From: Egaibacter danicus
Lineage (GTDB): Bacteria > Pseudomonadota > Gammaproteobacteria > Burkholderiales > Burkholderiaceae_C
NCBI GenBank assembly: GCA_016707075.1
Contig: JADJII010000005.1
Location: 248,001-312,000 of the forward strand
Direction of reading: 5' to 3'
DNA: 64,000 bases
Shown: one piece after another, positions 17,842-31,746 of the stretch
Numbering within the stretch: position 1 is the stretch's first letter
Layout: the number at the start of each line of letters is the position of its first letter
Translations under genes and position numbers: made by a program
Notes under the pieces: generated by a model
Database searches by the model: none
Seen by the model: only the letters and a program-made list of their open reading frames with translations
What the model was told of the DNA's origin: nothing

Positions 17842-18216
17842 ATGGCATTCGATAAAGACGCATTTTTGACCGCGCTGGACAGCATGACGGTCATGGAACT
17901 CAACGACCTGGTGAAAGCCATCGAAGAGAAATTTGGAGTGAGCGCTGCGGCCATGTCCGCTCCAGCCGCTGGTGGCGGTGCTGCTGCTGCTGTGGCTGAA
18001 GAGAAGACCGAATTCAACGTTGTTCTGCTGGAAGCCGGCGCGAACAAGGTGTCGGTCATCAAGGCCGTGCGTGAAATCACGGGTCTGGGCCTCAAGGAAG
18101 CCAAAGACCTGGTTGATGGCGCTCCGAAGAACGTCAAGGAAGGCGTTGCCAAAGCTGATGCTGAAGCCGCCATGAAAAAACTGGTGGAAGCCGGTGCCAA
18201 GGTCGAACTCAAGTAA
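17842..18216 (+). CDS. rplL: 50S ribosomal protein L7/L12
   Basis: L7/L12 forms the flexible stalk that recruits translational GTPases. It has 124 residues: an N-terminal dimerisation domain (FLTALDSMTVMELNDLVKAIEEKFGVS), an Ala/Gly hinge, and a C-terminal domain with KTEFNVVLLEAGANKVSVIKAVR, GLGLKEAKDLVDGAPK and a terminal KVELK. An AGGAAA Shine-Dalgarno precedes the ATG, 40 nt after rplJ. Confidence 0.97.
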   Translation: MAFDKDAFLTALDSMTVMELNDLVKAIEEKFGVSAAAMSAPAAGGGAAAAVAEEKTEFNVVLLEAGANKVSVIKAVREITGLGLKEAKDLVDGAPKNVKEGVAKADAEAAMKKLVEAGAKVELK

Positions 18217-18228
18217 TTGATCGTCCGA

Positions 18229-18265
18229 AAAGGCTGGGTGGTCCTTTAAAGGGCTCCCAGCCTTT
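18229..18265 (+). terminator. Hairpin after rplL (partial terminator/processing site)
   Basis: AAAGGCTGGG (18229-18238) pairs with CCCAGCCTTT (18256-18265). The loop contains the palindrome CCTTTAAAGG. There is no strong U-run, so partial read-through into rpoB is expected. Confidence 0.5.
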
Positions 18266-18281
18266 GGCGCTTGTAAGAGTG

Positions 18282-18317
18282 CACTGAAAAACAGGCTTCC
18301 CCGCCTCTTTTTCAGTG
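18282..18317 (+). terminator. Second hairpin in the rplL-rpoB gap (attenuator candidate)
   Basis: CACTGAAAAACAGGC pairs with GCCTCTTTTTCAGTG, a long stem followed by TCTTCTG. Enteric bacteria have an attenuator and an RNase III site in this gap. The same role here is inference. Confidence 0.45.
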
Positions 18318-18482
18318 TCTTCTGACCCCGACTACAGAAGATGCCTTGGTTCGGGTTGCACGCAATGTGCAACCGTCCGCCAATGATTGGTAGTGGCCAA
18401 TCACCAAGACTGTTGAGTGTGGTGCTCAACGCGACCGTCGCCTGGAACCCCTGGATTCCCAAGTCTTTGCCCCGGAGATCTC

Positions 18483-21400
18483 ATGGCTTATACATATACC
18501 GAACGCAAGCGAATTCGCAAAAGTTTCGGCAGCCGCGACAGCGTGCTCGAAATTCCTTACCTGCTGCAAATGCAAAAAGATGCGTACACCGCATTCTTGC
18601 AAGCTGATGTAGCGCCCAAGAAGCGAACCACTGAGGGTCTGCAGGCTGCCTTTGAAGCAGCCTTCCCCATTGTTTCGCACAATGGTTTTGTCGAGATGAA
18701 GTTTCTCGAATACAACCTGGCAAAACCTGGTTTTGATGTGCGTGAATGCCAGACTCGCGGTTTGACTTTTGCGTCCGCCGTTCGTGCCAAGGTTCAACTG
18801 ATCATTTATGACCGTGAATCTTCCACCTCTCAAAACAAGGTGGTCAAGGAGGTGAAGGAACAGGAAGTCTACATGGGCGAAGTGCCGCTCATGACGGGCA
18901 AAGGCTCCTTCATCATCAACGGAACCGAGCGCGTCATCGTGTCCCAGTTGCACCGTTCTCCTGGTGTGTTCTTTGAACACGACAAGGGCAAGACACACAG
19001 CTCCGGTAAGCTGTTGTTTTCCGCGCGGATTATTCCTTACCGCGGCTCATGGCTCGACTTCGAGTTCGACCCGAAAGACATTCTGTACTTCCGGGTGGAT
19101 CGCCGTCGCAAGATGCCTGTCACGATCCTGCTCAAGGCCATTGGCCTGAACCATGAGTCCATTCTCGCCAACTTCTTCGTCAACGACAACTTCCGCTTGA
19201 TGGATAGCGGTGCCCAGATGGAATTTGTGGCGGAGCGTCTGCGTGGTGAAGTCGCCCGCTTTGACATCACCGACAAAAGCGGCAAAGTAGTGGTAGCCAA
19301 AGACAAGCGCGTTACAGCCCGTCATACCCGTGAACTGGAGCAAAGCCAGACCGCGCACATCAGCGTGCCGGAAGACTTTCTGGTTGGCCGTATTGTGGCT
19401 CGCAACATCGTTGATGCCGATACGGGTGAAATCATCGCCAAGGCCAATGAAGAACTGACTGAAGCGCTACTCAAGAAGTTGCGATCTGCTGGCGTTCAGG
19501 ACCTGGCCTGCATCTATACCAATGAGCTCGATCAGGGTGCGTATATTTCGCAAACTCTGCGTAGCGATGAAACGGTCGATGAATTCGCTGCTCGTGTTGC
19601 GATCTATCGCATGATGCGCCCTGGCGAGCCGCCGACGGAAGATGCGGTTCAGGCTTTGTTCCAGCGCTTGTTCTATAACCCTGACACCTACGATCTGTCG
19701 CGTGTTGGCCGCATGAAGTTCAACGCCAAGATGGGTCGTGCCGAGTCAACCGGCCCCATGGTGCTGACAAACGAAGATATCCTCGCTGTTGTGAAGATCC
19801 TGGTGGATCTGCGTAACGGCCGTGGCGAAGTTGACGATATTGACCACTTGGGCAACCGCCGCGTTCGCTGCGTTGGTGAGTTGGCTGAAAACCAGTACCG
19901 TACAGGCTTGGCACGAATTGAAAAAGCTGTGAAAGAGCGTCTGGGTCAGGCTGAACAAGAGCCGCTGATGCCACATGACCTGATCAACTCCAAGCCGATT
20001 TCTGCGGCGCTTAAGGAGTTTTTCGGGGCTTCGCAGCTGTCGCAGTTCATGGATCAGACCAATCCGCTGTCCGAGATTACGCACAAGCGTCGTGTTTCGG
20101 CCCTTGGCCCAGGTGGTTTGACACGCGAACGCGCAGGCTTTGAGGTGCGTGACGTACACGTGACCCATTACGGTCGCGTGTGTCCAATTGAAACGCCCGA
20201 AGGTCCAAACATCGGCCTGATCAACTCGTTGGCCCTGTACGCACGCCTGAACGAATACGGGTTTATCGAAACACCATATCGCCGGGTGGTTGATAGCGTG
20301 ATCACCAATGAAATTGATTACCTCTCGGCCATCGAAGAAGGCAAGTACGTCATTGCCCAGGCGAATGCAACGCTGGATAAAGAGGGCAAGCTGACGGGTG
20401 ATCTGGTCTCTGCCCGTGAAAAAGGCGAATCGATTCTGGTGGCCGCCGAGCGCATCCAGTACATGGACGTGTCTCCTGCCCAGATCGTTTCTGTCGCAGC
20501 GTCGCTGGTGCCATTCCTGGAGCATGATGACGCGAATCGTGCGCTGATGGGTGCCAACATGCAACGCCAGGCGGTGCCCGTGCTGCGCCCTGAAAAGGCA
20601 TTCGTCGGTACAGGCATCGAGCGTGTGTCTGCAGTTGACTCGGGTACCGTGGTTACCGCTACCCGTGGTGGCGTCGTTGACTACGTTGATGCTACCCGTG
20701 TGGTGATTCGCGTGAACGATGCCGAGGCACAAGCCGGCGAAGTGGGCGTGGATATCTACAACCTGATCAAGTATCAGCGGTCCAACCAGAACACCAACAT
20801 CCATCAGCGTCCTATCGTCAAGAAGGGCGACATGCTTGCCAAGGGCGATGTAATTGCTGACGGCGCTTCGACAGACATCGGCGAACTGGCGCTTGGCCAG
20901 AATATGCTGGTGGCCTTCATGCCATGGAATGGCTATAACTTCGAAGATTCGATTCTGATCAGCGAACGTGTTGTTGCCGATGATCGCTACACCTCGATTC
21001 ACATCGAGGAGCTCGTGGTGATGGCGCGTGATACCAAGTTGGGCGCAGAAGAAATCACGCGTGACATTCCTAACCTGAGCGAACAGCAGCTCAATCGTCT
21101 GGATGATTCAGGCATCATTTATGTGGGTGCCGAGGTTCAGCCCGGTGACACGCTGGTGGGTAAAGTAACGCCCAAAGGCGAAACCACGCTGACGCCTGAA
21201 GAGAAGCTGCTGCGCGCCATTTTTGGTGAAAAGGCCAGCGATGTGAAAGACACATCCTTGCGTGTTGATCAGGGCTCACAGGGCACCGTTATTGACGTGC
21301 AGGTCTTTACCCGTGAAGGCATCACCCGTGACCGCCGTGCCCAGCAAATCATTGACGATGAGCTCAAACGCTTCCGACTTGACCTGAATGACCAGCTCCG

Positions 21401-22595
21401 CATCGTGGAACTGGATGCGTTCGATCGCATTGAAAAGCTGTTGACTGGAAAAGTCGCCAATGGTGGTCCGCAGAAGCTCGCCAAGGGGACGAAGATCGAC
21501 AAGGCTTATCTGGCCTCAATCGAGAAATTTCACTGGTTTGACGTTCGTCCTGCCGACGACGAAGTGGCCACACAGCTTGAGAGTATCAAAAACTCCCTGG
21601 AACAAACCCGTCACAGTTTCGATCTGGCTTTCGAAGAAAAGCGCAAGAAGCTGACGCAAGGCGATGAGCTGCCCGCTGGCGTACTGAAGATGGTCAAGGT
21701 CTACCTCGCCGTCAAGCGTCGCCTGCAGCCTGGCGACAAGATGGCCGGCCGTCACGGTAACAAGGGTGTCGTGTCCAAGATCGTTCCGGTTGAAGACATG
21801 CCTTACATGGCTGACGGCACCCCCTGCGATATTGTTTTGAATCCGTTGGGCGTTCCTTCGCGGATGAACGTGGGTCAGGTTCTGGAAGTTCACTTGGGGT
21901 GGGCGGCCAAAGGCATCGGTCAGCGCATTGGCGACATGCTCCAGGCAGAGGCGAAGCTGGCCGATCTGCGCAAGTTCCTCGAGAACCTGTACAACGGGTC
22001 TGGTCGCAAGGAAGACCTGTCCAAGCTGAGTGACGCGGAAGTTCTGGAAATGGCTGACAACCTGTCAAAAGGGGCAACGTTTGCCACTCCGGTATTTGAC
22101 GGTGCGTCGGAAGAAGAAATTCGTACCATGCTCAAGCTGGCCTACCCGGATGACATCGTCAAGGCCAAGGGCCTGACGGCTGCGCGCACGCAAGCCAATT
22201 TGTTCGATGGGCGTAGCGGTGATGCGTTTGAGCGTCCAACGACCGTGGGTTACATGCACGTACTGAAGCTGCACCACCTGGTGGACGACAAGATGCACGC
22301 CCGCTCGACGGGTCCTTACAGCCTGGTCACCCAGCAGCCATTGGGCGGCAAGGCTCAGTTTGGTGGTCAGCGCTTCGGCGAGATGGAGGTCTGGGCACTC
22401 GAAGCGTATGGAGCTGCCTACACGCTGCAGGAAATGCTCACGGTCAAGTCAGACGACGTGCAGGGGCGTACCAAGGTGTACGAGAGCATTGTCAAGGGCG
22501 AGCATTCCATTGAGGCCGGCATGCCGGAATCGTTCAACGTGCTGGTCAAGGAAATCCGCTCCTTGGGCATCGACATTGAACTCGAACGTTCTTAA
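18483..22595 (+). CDS. rpoB: DNA-directed RNA polymerase subunit beta
   Basis: The beta subunit forms one side of the RNA polymerase active cleft. It has 1370 residues. The frame is open from 18417, but the ATG at 18483 gives the family N-terminus MAYTYTERKRIRKSFG and has GGAG upstream. The rifampicin-pocket region (FFGASQLSQFMDQTNPLSEITHKRRVSALGPGG) shows no classical resistance substitution. The conserved GDKMAGRHGNKGV and the C-terminal clamp motif MEVWALEAYGAAYTLQEMLT are present. rpoC follows after 19 nt. Confidence 0.97.
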   Translation: MAYTYTERKRIRKSFGSRDSVLEIPYLLQMQKDAYTAFLQADVAPKKRTTEGLQAAFEAAFPIVSHNGFVEMKFLEYNLAKPGFDVRECQTRGLTFASAVRAKVQLIIYDRESSTSQNKVVKEVKEQEVYMGEVPLMTGKGSFIINGTERVIVSQLHRSPGVFFEHDKGKTHSSGKLLFSARIIPYRGSWLDFEFDPKDILYFRVDRRRKMPVTILLKAIGLNHESILANFFVNDNFRLMDSGAQMEFVAERLRGEVARFDITDKSGKVVVAKDKRVTARHTRELEQSQTAHISVPEDFLVGRIVARNIVDADTGEIIAKANEELTEALLKKLRSAGVQDLACIYTNELDQGAYISQTLRSDETVDEFAARVAIYRMMRPGEPPTEDAVQALFQRLFYNPDTYDLSRVGRMKFNAKMGRAESTGPMVLTNEDILAVVKILVDLRNGRGEVDDIDHLGNRRVRCVGELAENQYRTGLARIEKAVKERLGQAEQEPLMPHDLINSKPISAALKEFFGASQLSQFMDQTNPLSEITHKRRVSALGPGGLTRERAGFEVRDVHVTHYGRVCPIETPEGPNIGLINSLALYARLNEYGFIETPYRRVVDSVITNEIDYLSAIEEGKYVIAQANATLDKEGKLTGDLVSAREKGESILVAAERIQYMDVSPAQIVSVAASLVPFLEHDDANRALMGANMQRQAVPVLRPEKAFVGTGIERVSAVDSGTVVTATRGGVVDYVDATRVVIRVNDAEAQAGEVGVDIYNLIKYQRSNQNTNIHQRPIVKKGDMLAKGDVIADGASTDIGELALGQNMLVAFMPWNGYNFEDSILISERVVADDRYTSIHIEELVVMARDTKLGAEEITRDIPNLSEQQLNRLDDSGIIYVGAEVQPGDTLVGKVTPKGETTLTPEEKLLRAIFGEKASDVKDTSLRVDQGSQGTVIDVQVFTREGITRDRRAQQIIDDELKRFRLDLNDQLRIVELDAFDRIEKLLTGKVANGGPQKLAKGTKIDKAYLASIEKFHWFDVRPADDEVATQLESIKNSLEQTRHSFDLAFEEKRKKLTQGDELPAGVLKMVKVYLAVKRRLQPGDKMAGRHGNKGVVSKIVPVEDMPYMADGTPCDIVLNPLGVPSRMNVGQVLEVHLGWAAKGIGQRIGDMLQAEAKLADLRKFLENLYNGSGRKEDLSKLSDAEVLEMADNLSKGATFATPVFDGASEEEIRTMLKLAYPDDIVKAKGLTAARTQANLFDGRSGDAFERPTTVGYMHVLKLHHLVDDKMHARSTGPYSLVTQQPLGGKAQFGGQRFGEMEVWALEAYGAAYTLQEMLTVKSDDVQGRTKVYESIVKGEHSIEAGMPESFNVLVKEIRSLGIDIELERS

Positions 22596-22614
22596 TTGAT
22601 AAGGAAAGAGTCAA

Positions 22615-26841
<4,227 letters not shown>

Positions 26842-26856
26842 TACCAGCATAAGCAA

Positions 26857-26886
26857 TTGCTATACTAATGATAGCGCCTCACGCCC
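26857..26886 (+). repeat. Partial dispersed element R8, fused to the rpoC terminator
   Basis: TTGCTATACTAATGATAGC matches the left palindrome of the element and is followed by CTCACGC, as in the longer copies. The right half is missing. Instead the sequence runs directly into the terminator stem, whose left arm begins within AGCGCCTCA. Confidence 0.55.
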
Positions 26887-26912
26887 TTTCCGAAGGGTTT
26901 GAGGCGCTTTTT
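26873..26912 (+). terminator. Intrinsic terminator of rpoBC
   Basis: AGCGCCTCA (26873-26881) pairs perfectly with TGAGGCGCT (26900-26908), with an inner CCC/GGG pairing, followed by TTTTT. This is a canonical rho-independent terminator. Confidence 0.85.
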
Positions 26913-26940
26913 CATGGTATCGCCGAACTGAAAGCCGCCT

Positions 26941-27501
26941 ATGGATGAATTTGTCATTCTCTGGATTGTTGTGGCACTGATCGCGTTCTGGGCAGTAGGG
27001 GCCTACAACCGTCTGGTTCGCCTGCGATCGCAGACGGTCCAGGCCTTTGCTGCCGTTAATGAACAACTCTCCAAATATGTGGCGCTGGTTCGTGCCAATG
27101 GATCGCTGATGAATGACACCGGCCTGGCTGAGCTGGTTCCCCAGCATGCTGATACCCTCACGCAGGCTTGGATTGGTGTGGACAGTGCCGCCACCCAGTT
27201 TGAGGATTCTTTGAAAAAAATCAGTCAACAACCGCTGGATCCGGCTGCAATGAGTGCCCTGCAGACGGCCTATTCCACCCTGGGCACATCGTGGGAGCGA
27301 CTCCAGAGTGAACCGCCCGATCTGGCGGGTCACCGGATACCCGAGGTGCTGCAGCAGGACTGGTCCCAGGTCGCCTTGCTGATCTCACCTGCAAAGGCTG
27401 AATTCAACCGTCTGGTGGTCGCTTACAACGAGGCCATTGCCCAATTTCCTGCCAGCCTGCTGGCGTGGTTGTTCGCATTCAATCCCGCCCGACCCCTATG
27501 A
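26941..27501 (+). CDS. LemA-family membrane protein
   Basis: A 186-residue protein with one N-terminal membrane segment (FVILWIVVALIAFWAVGAYN) and the LemA-type antiparallel helical domain. The family hallmarks AYNRLVRLRSQTVQAFAAVNEQL near the start and EFNRLVVAYNEAIAQFPASLLAWLFAF at the end are both present. LemA proteins are membrane-anchored with the helices outside the cytoplasm; their biochemical role is unsettled. Its stop overlaps the rsmB start (ATGA), so it is translationally coupled to rsmB and probably heads the rsmB-DUF4390-ntrY-ntrX operon. Confidence 0.8.
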   Translation: MDEFVILWIVVALIAFWAVGAYNRLVRLRSQTVQAFAAVNEQLSKYVALVRANGSLMNDTGLAELVPQHADTLTQAWIGVDSAATQFEDSLKKISQQPLDPAAMSALQTAYSTLGTSWERLQSEPPDLAGHRIPEVLQQDWSQVALLISPAKAEFNRLVVAYNEAIAQFPASLLAWLFAFNPARPL

Positions 27502-28826
27502 CAGGCCCACCACAGGACAACCCGCCCCTGTGGCGCCAACTTCAGGCATGCGCCAGCGTGCTGACGGCCATCCGCTCGGGCACTTCCGGCACAGTGGCCC
27601 TTGACACCGTTGCCGCCCCGCTACGCCCTGGGGTTCAGTCTCTGGTGTTTCAGGTGCTGCGGTCGCTGGGCTCGGCTCAGGTGTTGCGCAAACTGCTGGC
27701 CACCCGCACGCCGTCCCCAGCGTCGGACGCCTTGTTGTGTAGCGCCCTGGCGTTGGCCTGGTCGGACACTGACGCCCCTTACGAGGCTTTCACATTGGTG
27801 AATCAGACCGTTGAAGCGGCCAAGAGGACGCCTGCCACGCGTGCGCATGCCGGATTTATCAATGGCTGCCTGCGCCGGTTCCTGCGTGAGCGTCAGGCGT
27901 TGACCGAAGCGGCACTGAAGGACCCGGTTGCGCAATGGAATCATCCTGCCTGGTGGATTGCACGCCTTAAAAAGGACTACCCGGATACATGGCAAGCACT
28001 TTTGACAGCCAACAACCGCCGGCCACCCATGACGTTGCGCGTCAATACCCGGCGAACCACGGTTGATCGCTGCTGTGAGCAACTGATGCAAGCTGGTGTG
28101 GAATCTGCCAGGGTCGGATTGTCCGGCCTGACGCTGGCTCACCCTGTTCCAGTACAGCAGATTCCCGGGTTTGCACAAGGTGAAGCCTCGGTTCAGGACA
28201 GTGCAGCGCAAATGGCTGCGCCGCTGCTTCTGGATGGAATGGACTTGTCACAAAAGATTCGCGTGCTGGATGCCTGCGCCGCGCCAGGTGGCAAAACCGC
28301 GCACCTGCTCGAACTGGCGGATTGCGACGTCACTGCCATGGATATTGACGTTACCCGTTGTGACCGTATTCATCAAAATCTGCAGCGGCTGGGGCTCTCG
28401 GCCCGGGTGGTGGTTGGCGATGCATCGCAGCCCCAATCATGGTGGGACGGGCAATTATTCGATGCGATTTTGCTGGACGCACCGTGCACGGCGTCGGGCA
28501 TCGTCCGGCGTCACCCTGACATTCGCTGGCTGCGCCGCGAGAGTGATATTGCGCAACTGGCCGACACGCAGGCCCGGCTGCTCAAGGCGTTGTGGGCCTT
28601 GGTCAAACCGGGTGGCCGGCTGCTGTATTGCACCTGCTCCATCTTCCCGGTCGAAGGTAGCAGCCAGATGCAAACGTTTCTTGCACACAACACCGATGCC
28701 GCTTTGTTGCCTTCGCCGGGCCATTTATTGCCCCTCTTTGGGGCGAAGCAGGACCTCGTCCCGGACAATCGTTACGGTGACCATGACGGCTTTTTTTACG
28801 CGCTGCTGGAGAAACGCACGGCCTGA
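27498..28826 (+). CDS. rsmB: 16S rRNA (cytosine-967-C5)-methyltransferase
   Basis: RsmB (Fmu/Sun) methylates C967 of 16S rRNA with S-adenosylmethionine. It has 442 residues: an N-terminal NusB-like RNA-binding domain (about 20-140), then the Rossmann methyltransferase domain with the SAM-binding loop DACAAPGGKTAHLLEL, the motif IV catalytic region LLDAPCTASGIVRRHPDIRW and the catalytic-cysteine motif YCTCSIFPVEG. The start ATG at 27498 overlaps the LemA-like stop. The 3' end overlaps the DUF4390 gene by 44 nt. Confidence 0.93.
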   Translation: MTGPPQDNPPLWRQLQACASVLTAIRSGTSGTVALDTVAAPLRPGVQSLVFQVLRSLGSAQVLRKLLATRTPSPASDALLCSALALAWSDTDAPYEAFTLVNQTVEAAKRTPATRAHAGFINGCLRRFLRERQALTEAALKDPVAQWNHPAWWIARLKKDYPDTWQALLTANNRRPPMTLRVNTRRTTVDRCCEQLMQAGVESARVGLSGLTLAHPVPVQQIPGFAQGEASVQDSAAQMAAPLLLDGMDLSQKIRVLDACAAPGGKTAHLLELADCDVTAMDIDVTRCDRIHQNLQRLGLSARVVVGDASQPQSWWDGQLFDAILLDAPCTASGIVRRHPDIRWLRRESDIAQLADTQARLLKALWALVKPGGRLLYCTCSIFPVEGSSQMQTFLAHNTDAALLPSPGHLLPLFGAKQDLVPDNRYGDHDGFFYALLEKRTA

Positions 28827-29418
28827 TCTGGCTGCCGCGCTGGTCTGCGCGTGCCTGATTGCAGGCCTGATCCATCCCGCCCATGCCGAGTCCACGTCGG
28901 CAGAAATCACCCAGTTACGGGTTGAACGGATGGCCGATGGCGTATTCCTGTCCGCCGTTGCCAAGTTCGACCTGCCACCCGCGGTGGAGGATGCCCTGCT
29001 CAAAGGGGTGCCCATGTTTTTTGTCACTGAAGCTGATCTGTTCCGGGACCGGTGGTACTGGGCTGACAAAAAAGTGGCCACGGCACAGCGCCAGTTCCGG
29101 CTGGCCTATTCGCCGCTTACCCGTCGCTGGCGCATCGCGACATCGTCAGGACCGGTATCCGCCAGTGGTCCGGGAGTGGCCTTGAGCCAGAGTTTTGACA
29201 CCCTGACGGAGGCGCTCATGTCACTGCAGCGTCTGTCCCGCTGGAAAATTGCCGACGCAACCGAGGTCGAACCGGGGTCCCGGCACAACGTGGAACTTCG
29301 CTTCCGCCTTGACGTTACCCAGCTACCGCGCCCGTTCCAGATTGGCGCATTGGGTCAGTCTGACTGGGATGTTTCAGCCACAGCATTCCAGCGGCTAGCG
29401 GTGGAGCCCGAGAAGTGA
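28783..29418 (+). CDS. DUF4390-family exported protein
   Basis: About 211 residues from the ATG at 28783, which lies inside the end of rsmB. The N-terminus (MTAFFTRCWRNARPDL, then AAALVCACLIAGLIHPAHA) looks like a signal peptide with cleavage after AHA. The rest (TQLRVERMADGVFLSAVAKFDLP, EADLFRDRWYWADKKVATAQRQFRLAYSPLTRRWRIA) matches the DUF4390 proteins regularly found between rsmB and ntrY in betaproteobacteria. The molecular function is unknown. The conserved neighbourhood suggests a periplasmic partner of the kinase encoded next. Its stop overlaps the GTG of ntrY. Confidence 0.78.
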   Translation: MTAFFTRCWRNARPDLAAALVCACLIAGLIHPAHAESTSAEITQLRVERMADGVFLSAVAKFDLPPAVEDALLKGVPMFFVTEADLFRDRWYWADKKVATAQRQFRLAYSPLTRRWRIATSSGPVSASGPGVALSQSFDTLTEALMSLQRLSRWKIADATEVEPGSRHNVELRFRLDVTQLPRPFQIGALGQSDWDVSATAFQRLAVEPEK

Positions 29419-31706
29419 ATGCACCTGTTGTGCAGCCTGATGCCGCCGCCCATCATGCCCTGAACCGTTCCCGGGCGGTGCGCTGGTCTATCGGCATCGG
29501 CATCGCCGCCATGACGGCTATCGGCCTGGTTCTCCTGTTTTTGCTGGCACAGGCCACCAACAACCGGGCGATGTATGAGCAGAACTATGCCCGCCTGTTT
29601 GTCCTGAACGTTGTGGTTGCTGGGTTACTGTTGCTGGTCATCGGATGGATTGCCATCCGGTTGTTCAGCCGGCTCAGAAAAGGCCGCTTTGGCAGCCGAT
29701 TGCTCGTCAAGCTGGCGGCGGTATTTGCGCTGGCGGGTTTTGTGCCAGGCTTGCTCATCTACGTCGTGTCATATCAGTTCGTCTCGCGCTCCATCGAAAG
29801 CTGGTTTGACGTCAAGGTTGAAGGGGCGCTGGAGGCAGGGCTTAACCTGGGCCGCGTCACGCTGGAAACACTGGCCAGCGATCTGGCGACCAAGTCGCGA
29901 TCATCCGCCAGCCAGCTGGTCGATGTCCCGGATGCCATCGTGAGTCTGCCGCTGGATCGGGTACGTGAGCAACTGGGTGCTGAAGATGTTTTTCTGTGGA
30001 GTGCGTCGTCGCAACTGATTGGCGGCACCGGCAAGTCCCGGTTTCAATTGAACCCGGAGCGCCCCACACCGCAGCAGTTCCGCAATGCCCGTACCCAGCG
30101 GGCCATGAGCTGGATTGAGGGGCTGGATGAAGCAACGCCCGGCGACATCACCAACGCGCGAATCAAGGCGCTGGTGGTTGTGCCCAATCCCAATCTGGGC
30201 TTTTCCGGGGAGGTTCGGTACCTGCAGGTCACCCAGGCGCTCCCTCCCACACTGGTGGCCAACGCACTGGCCGTCACAGAAGCCAATCGCGAGTACCAGG
30301 AGCGGGCGCTGGCGCGTGAAGGCCTCAAACGCATGTACATCGGCACGCTCACCCTCAGTCTGTTCCTGGCGGTGTTTGGTGCGGTGTTGCTGGCGGTTGT
30401 GCTGGGCAACCAGATCGTGCGGCCCTTGCTGCTGCTGGCCGATGGTGTGAATCAGGTGGCCGCTGGCGACCTGACGCCCAAAGCTGCGCTGCAGGGCAAG
30501 GACGAACTCGGTGGCCTGACCCGCGCCTTTGCCGACATGACCCATCAGCTATCCGACGCCCGCGAAGCAGTGCAGAGCAGCATGGAGCAGGTCAATTCGG
30601 CTCGCGCCAACCTGCAAACCATTCTGGATAACCTGACTGCGGGCGTTATCGTGCTGGACCCTGCCGGCGTGATTCTTTCTTCCAATCCCGGTGCCACCCG
30701 TATACTGCGCTCCCCTCTCGCCGCATATGAAGGCCGCCACCTCAGCGAGGTTGAGGGTCTGGAGGAATTCGCCGCGGACGTGCAGCGCCAATTCGATTCA
30801 TTCCTGGGTGAGCGCACCGAGCACGGGCTGGACCGCTGGCAACATTCCTTTGAGCTGGGCTCTGCGCTGCCAGGGGCTTCTGCGCCTGCAGGTGACGTGG
30901 TCACGCTGGTTGCCCGCGGCGCCGAGCTGCCGGGCAATGCCCGCTTGCTGGTGTTTGACGACATTTCAGAAATCGTGTCTGCCCAGCGCGCGCAGGCCTG
31001 GGGCGAGGTGGCGCGGCGGCTTGCGCATGAAATCAAAAACCCGTTGACGCCCATCCAGCTGTCTGCCGAGCGGCTGGAAATGAAACTATCCGGCAAAGTG
31101 GCACCACCGGAGCAGGCCATCCTGACCAAGTCGGTCAAGACCATCGTGGACCAGGTGGACGCCATGAAGCGTCTCGTCAATGAGTTCCGTGATTACGCCC
31201 GCTTGCCCGCGGCCGAACTCAAGCCCGTGGATCTGAACGCGCTGGTGGCCGAGGTCATGCAGCTGTATGACGATGAAAACGCCAAGGTGCCCGTGCACAT
31301 GGAGCTGGATGCCGCATGCCCCAAAATCATGGGCGACGCCCACCAGCTGCGCCAGGTGGTGCACAACCTGCTGCAAAACGCGCAAGACGCCACCGAAACC
31401 GCTGCCAATAGCGGATCACATCCGGGTGCCGTCATCATCAAAACCCAGTGGGTGGAATCATCCGGCCGGGTGCGCCTGAGCGTGCTCGATCAGGGTTGCG
31501 GCTTCCCCGAAAACATCCTGCGACGCGCGTTTGAACCCTACGTCACCACCAAGGTCCGGGGCACCGGCCTGGGGCTGGCCGTTGTGAAGAAAATTGCCGA
31601 CGAACATGCCTCCCGCGTTGATATTGCCAACCGGGTGGTGGACGGAAAAATAGGGGGCGCCCAAGTGTCGTTATCATTCGCCATACACAAAGTTGCGCCA
31701 ACCTGA
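29415..31706 (+). CDS. ntrY: NtrY-like membrane sensor histidine kinase
   Basis: A 763-residue sensor kinase. Two N-terminal membrane segments (about 25-50 and 60-80) and a third near 95-118 are followed by a periplasmic sensing region, another segment near 305-335, a HAMP linker, a PAS domain (residues about 395-480), a HisKA domain with the phospho-acceptor His538 in ARRLAHEIKNPLTPIQLSAERL, and a HATPase with the N box NLLQNAQDA and GTGLGLAVVKKIADEH. This architecture is that of NtrY. The GTG start at 29415 overlaps the preceding stop. The name follows architecture and context; the signal sensed is unknown. Confidence 0.85.
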   Translation: MNAPVVQPDAAAHHALNRSRAVRWSIGIGIAAMTAIGLVLLFLLAQATNNRAMYEQNYARLFVLNVVVAGLLLLVIGWIAIRLFSRLRKGRFGSRLLVKLAAVFALAGFVPGLLIYVVSYQFVSRSIESWFDVKVEGALEAGLNLGRVTLETLASDLATKSRSSASQLVDVPDAIVSLPLDRVREQLGAEDVFLWSASSQLIGGTGKSRFQLNPERPTPQQFRNARTQRAMSWIEGLDEATPGDITNARIKALVVVPNPNLGFSGEVRYLQVTQALPPTLVANALAVTEANREYQERALAREGLKRMYIGTLTLSLFLAVFGAVLLAVVLGNQIVRPLLLLADGVNQVAAGDLTPKAALQGKDELGGLTRAFADMTHQLSDAREAVQSSMEQVNSARANLQTILDNLTAGVIVLDPAGVILSSNPGATRILRSPLAAYEGRHLSEVEGLEEFAADVQRQFDSFLGERTEHGLDRWQHSFELGSALPGASAPAGDVVTLVARGAELPGNARLLVFDDISEIVSAQRAQAWGEVARRLAHEIKNPLTPIQLSAERLEMKLSGKVAPPEQAILTKSVKTIVDQVDAMKRLVNEFRDYARLPAAELKPVDLNALVAEVMQLYDDENAKVPVHMELDAACPKIMGDAHQLRQVVHNLLQNAQDATETAANSGSHPGAVIIKTQWVESSGRVRLSVLDQGCGFPENILRRAFEPYVTTKVRGTGLGLAVVKKIADEHASRVDIANRVVDGKIGGAQVSLSFAIHKVAPT

Positions 31707-31746
31707 GCGCAATGCGGTTATACCCGGGGAACAGCAGAAGAAAATC

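Noticed and set aside
20028..20130. Rifampicin-resistance mutation in rpoB
   Set aside because: The resistance-determining region reads as wild type for this group (SQLSQFMDQ, HKRR); the Thr in DQTNPL is not a known resistance change to me.
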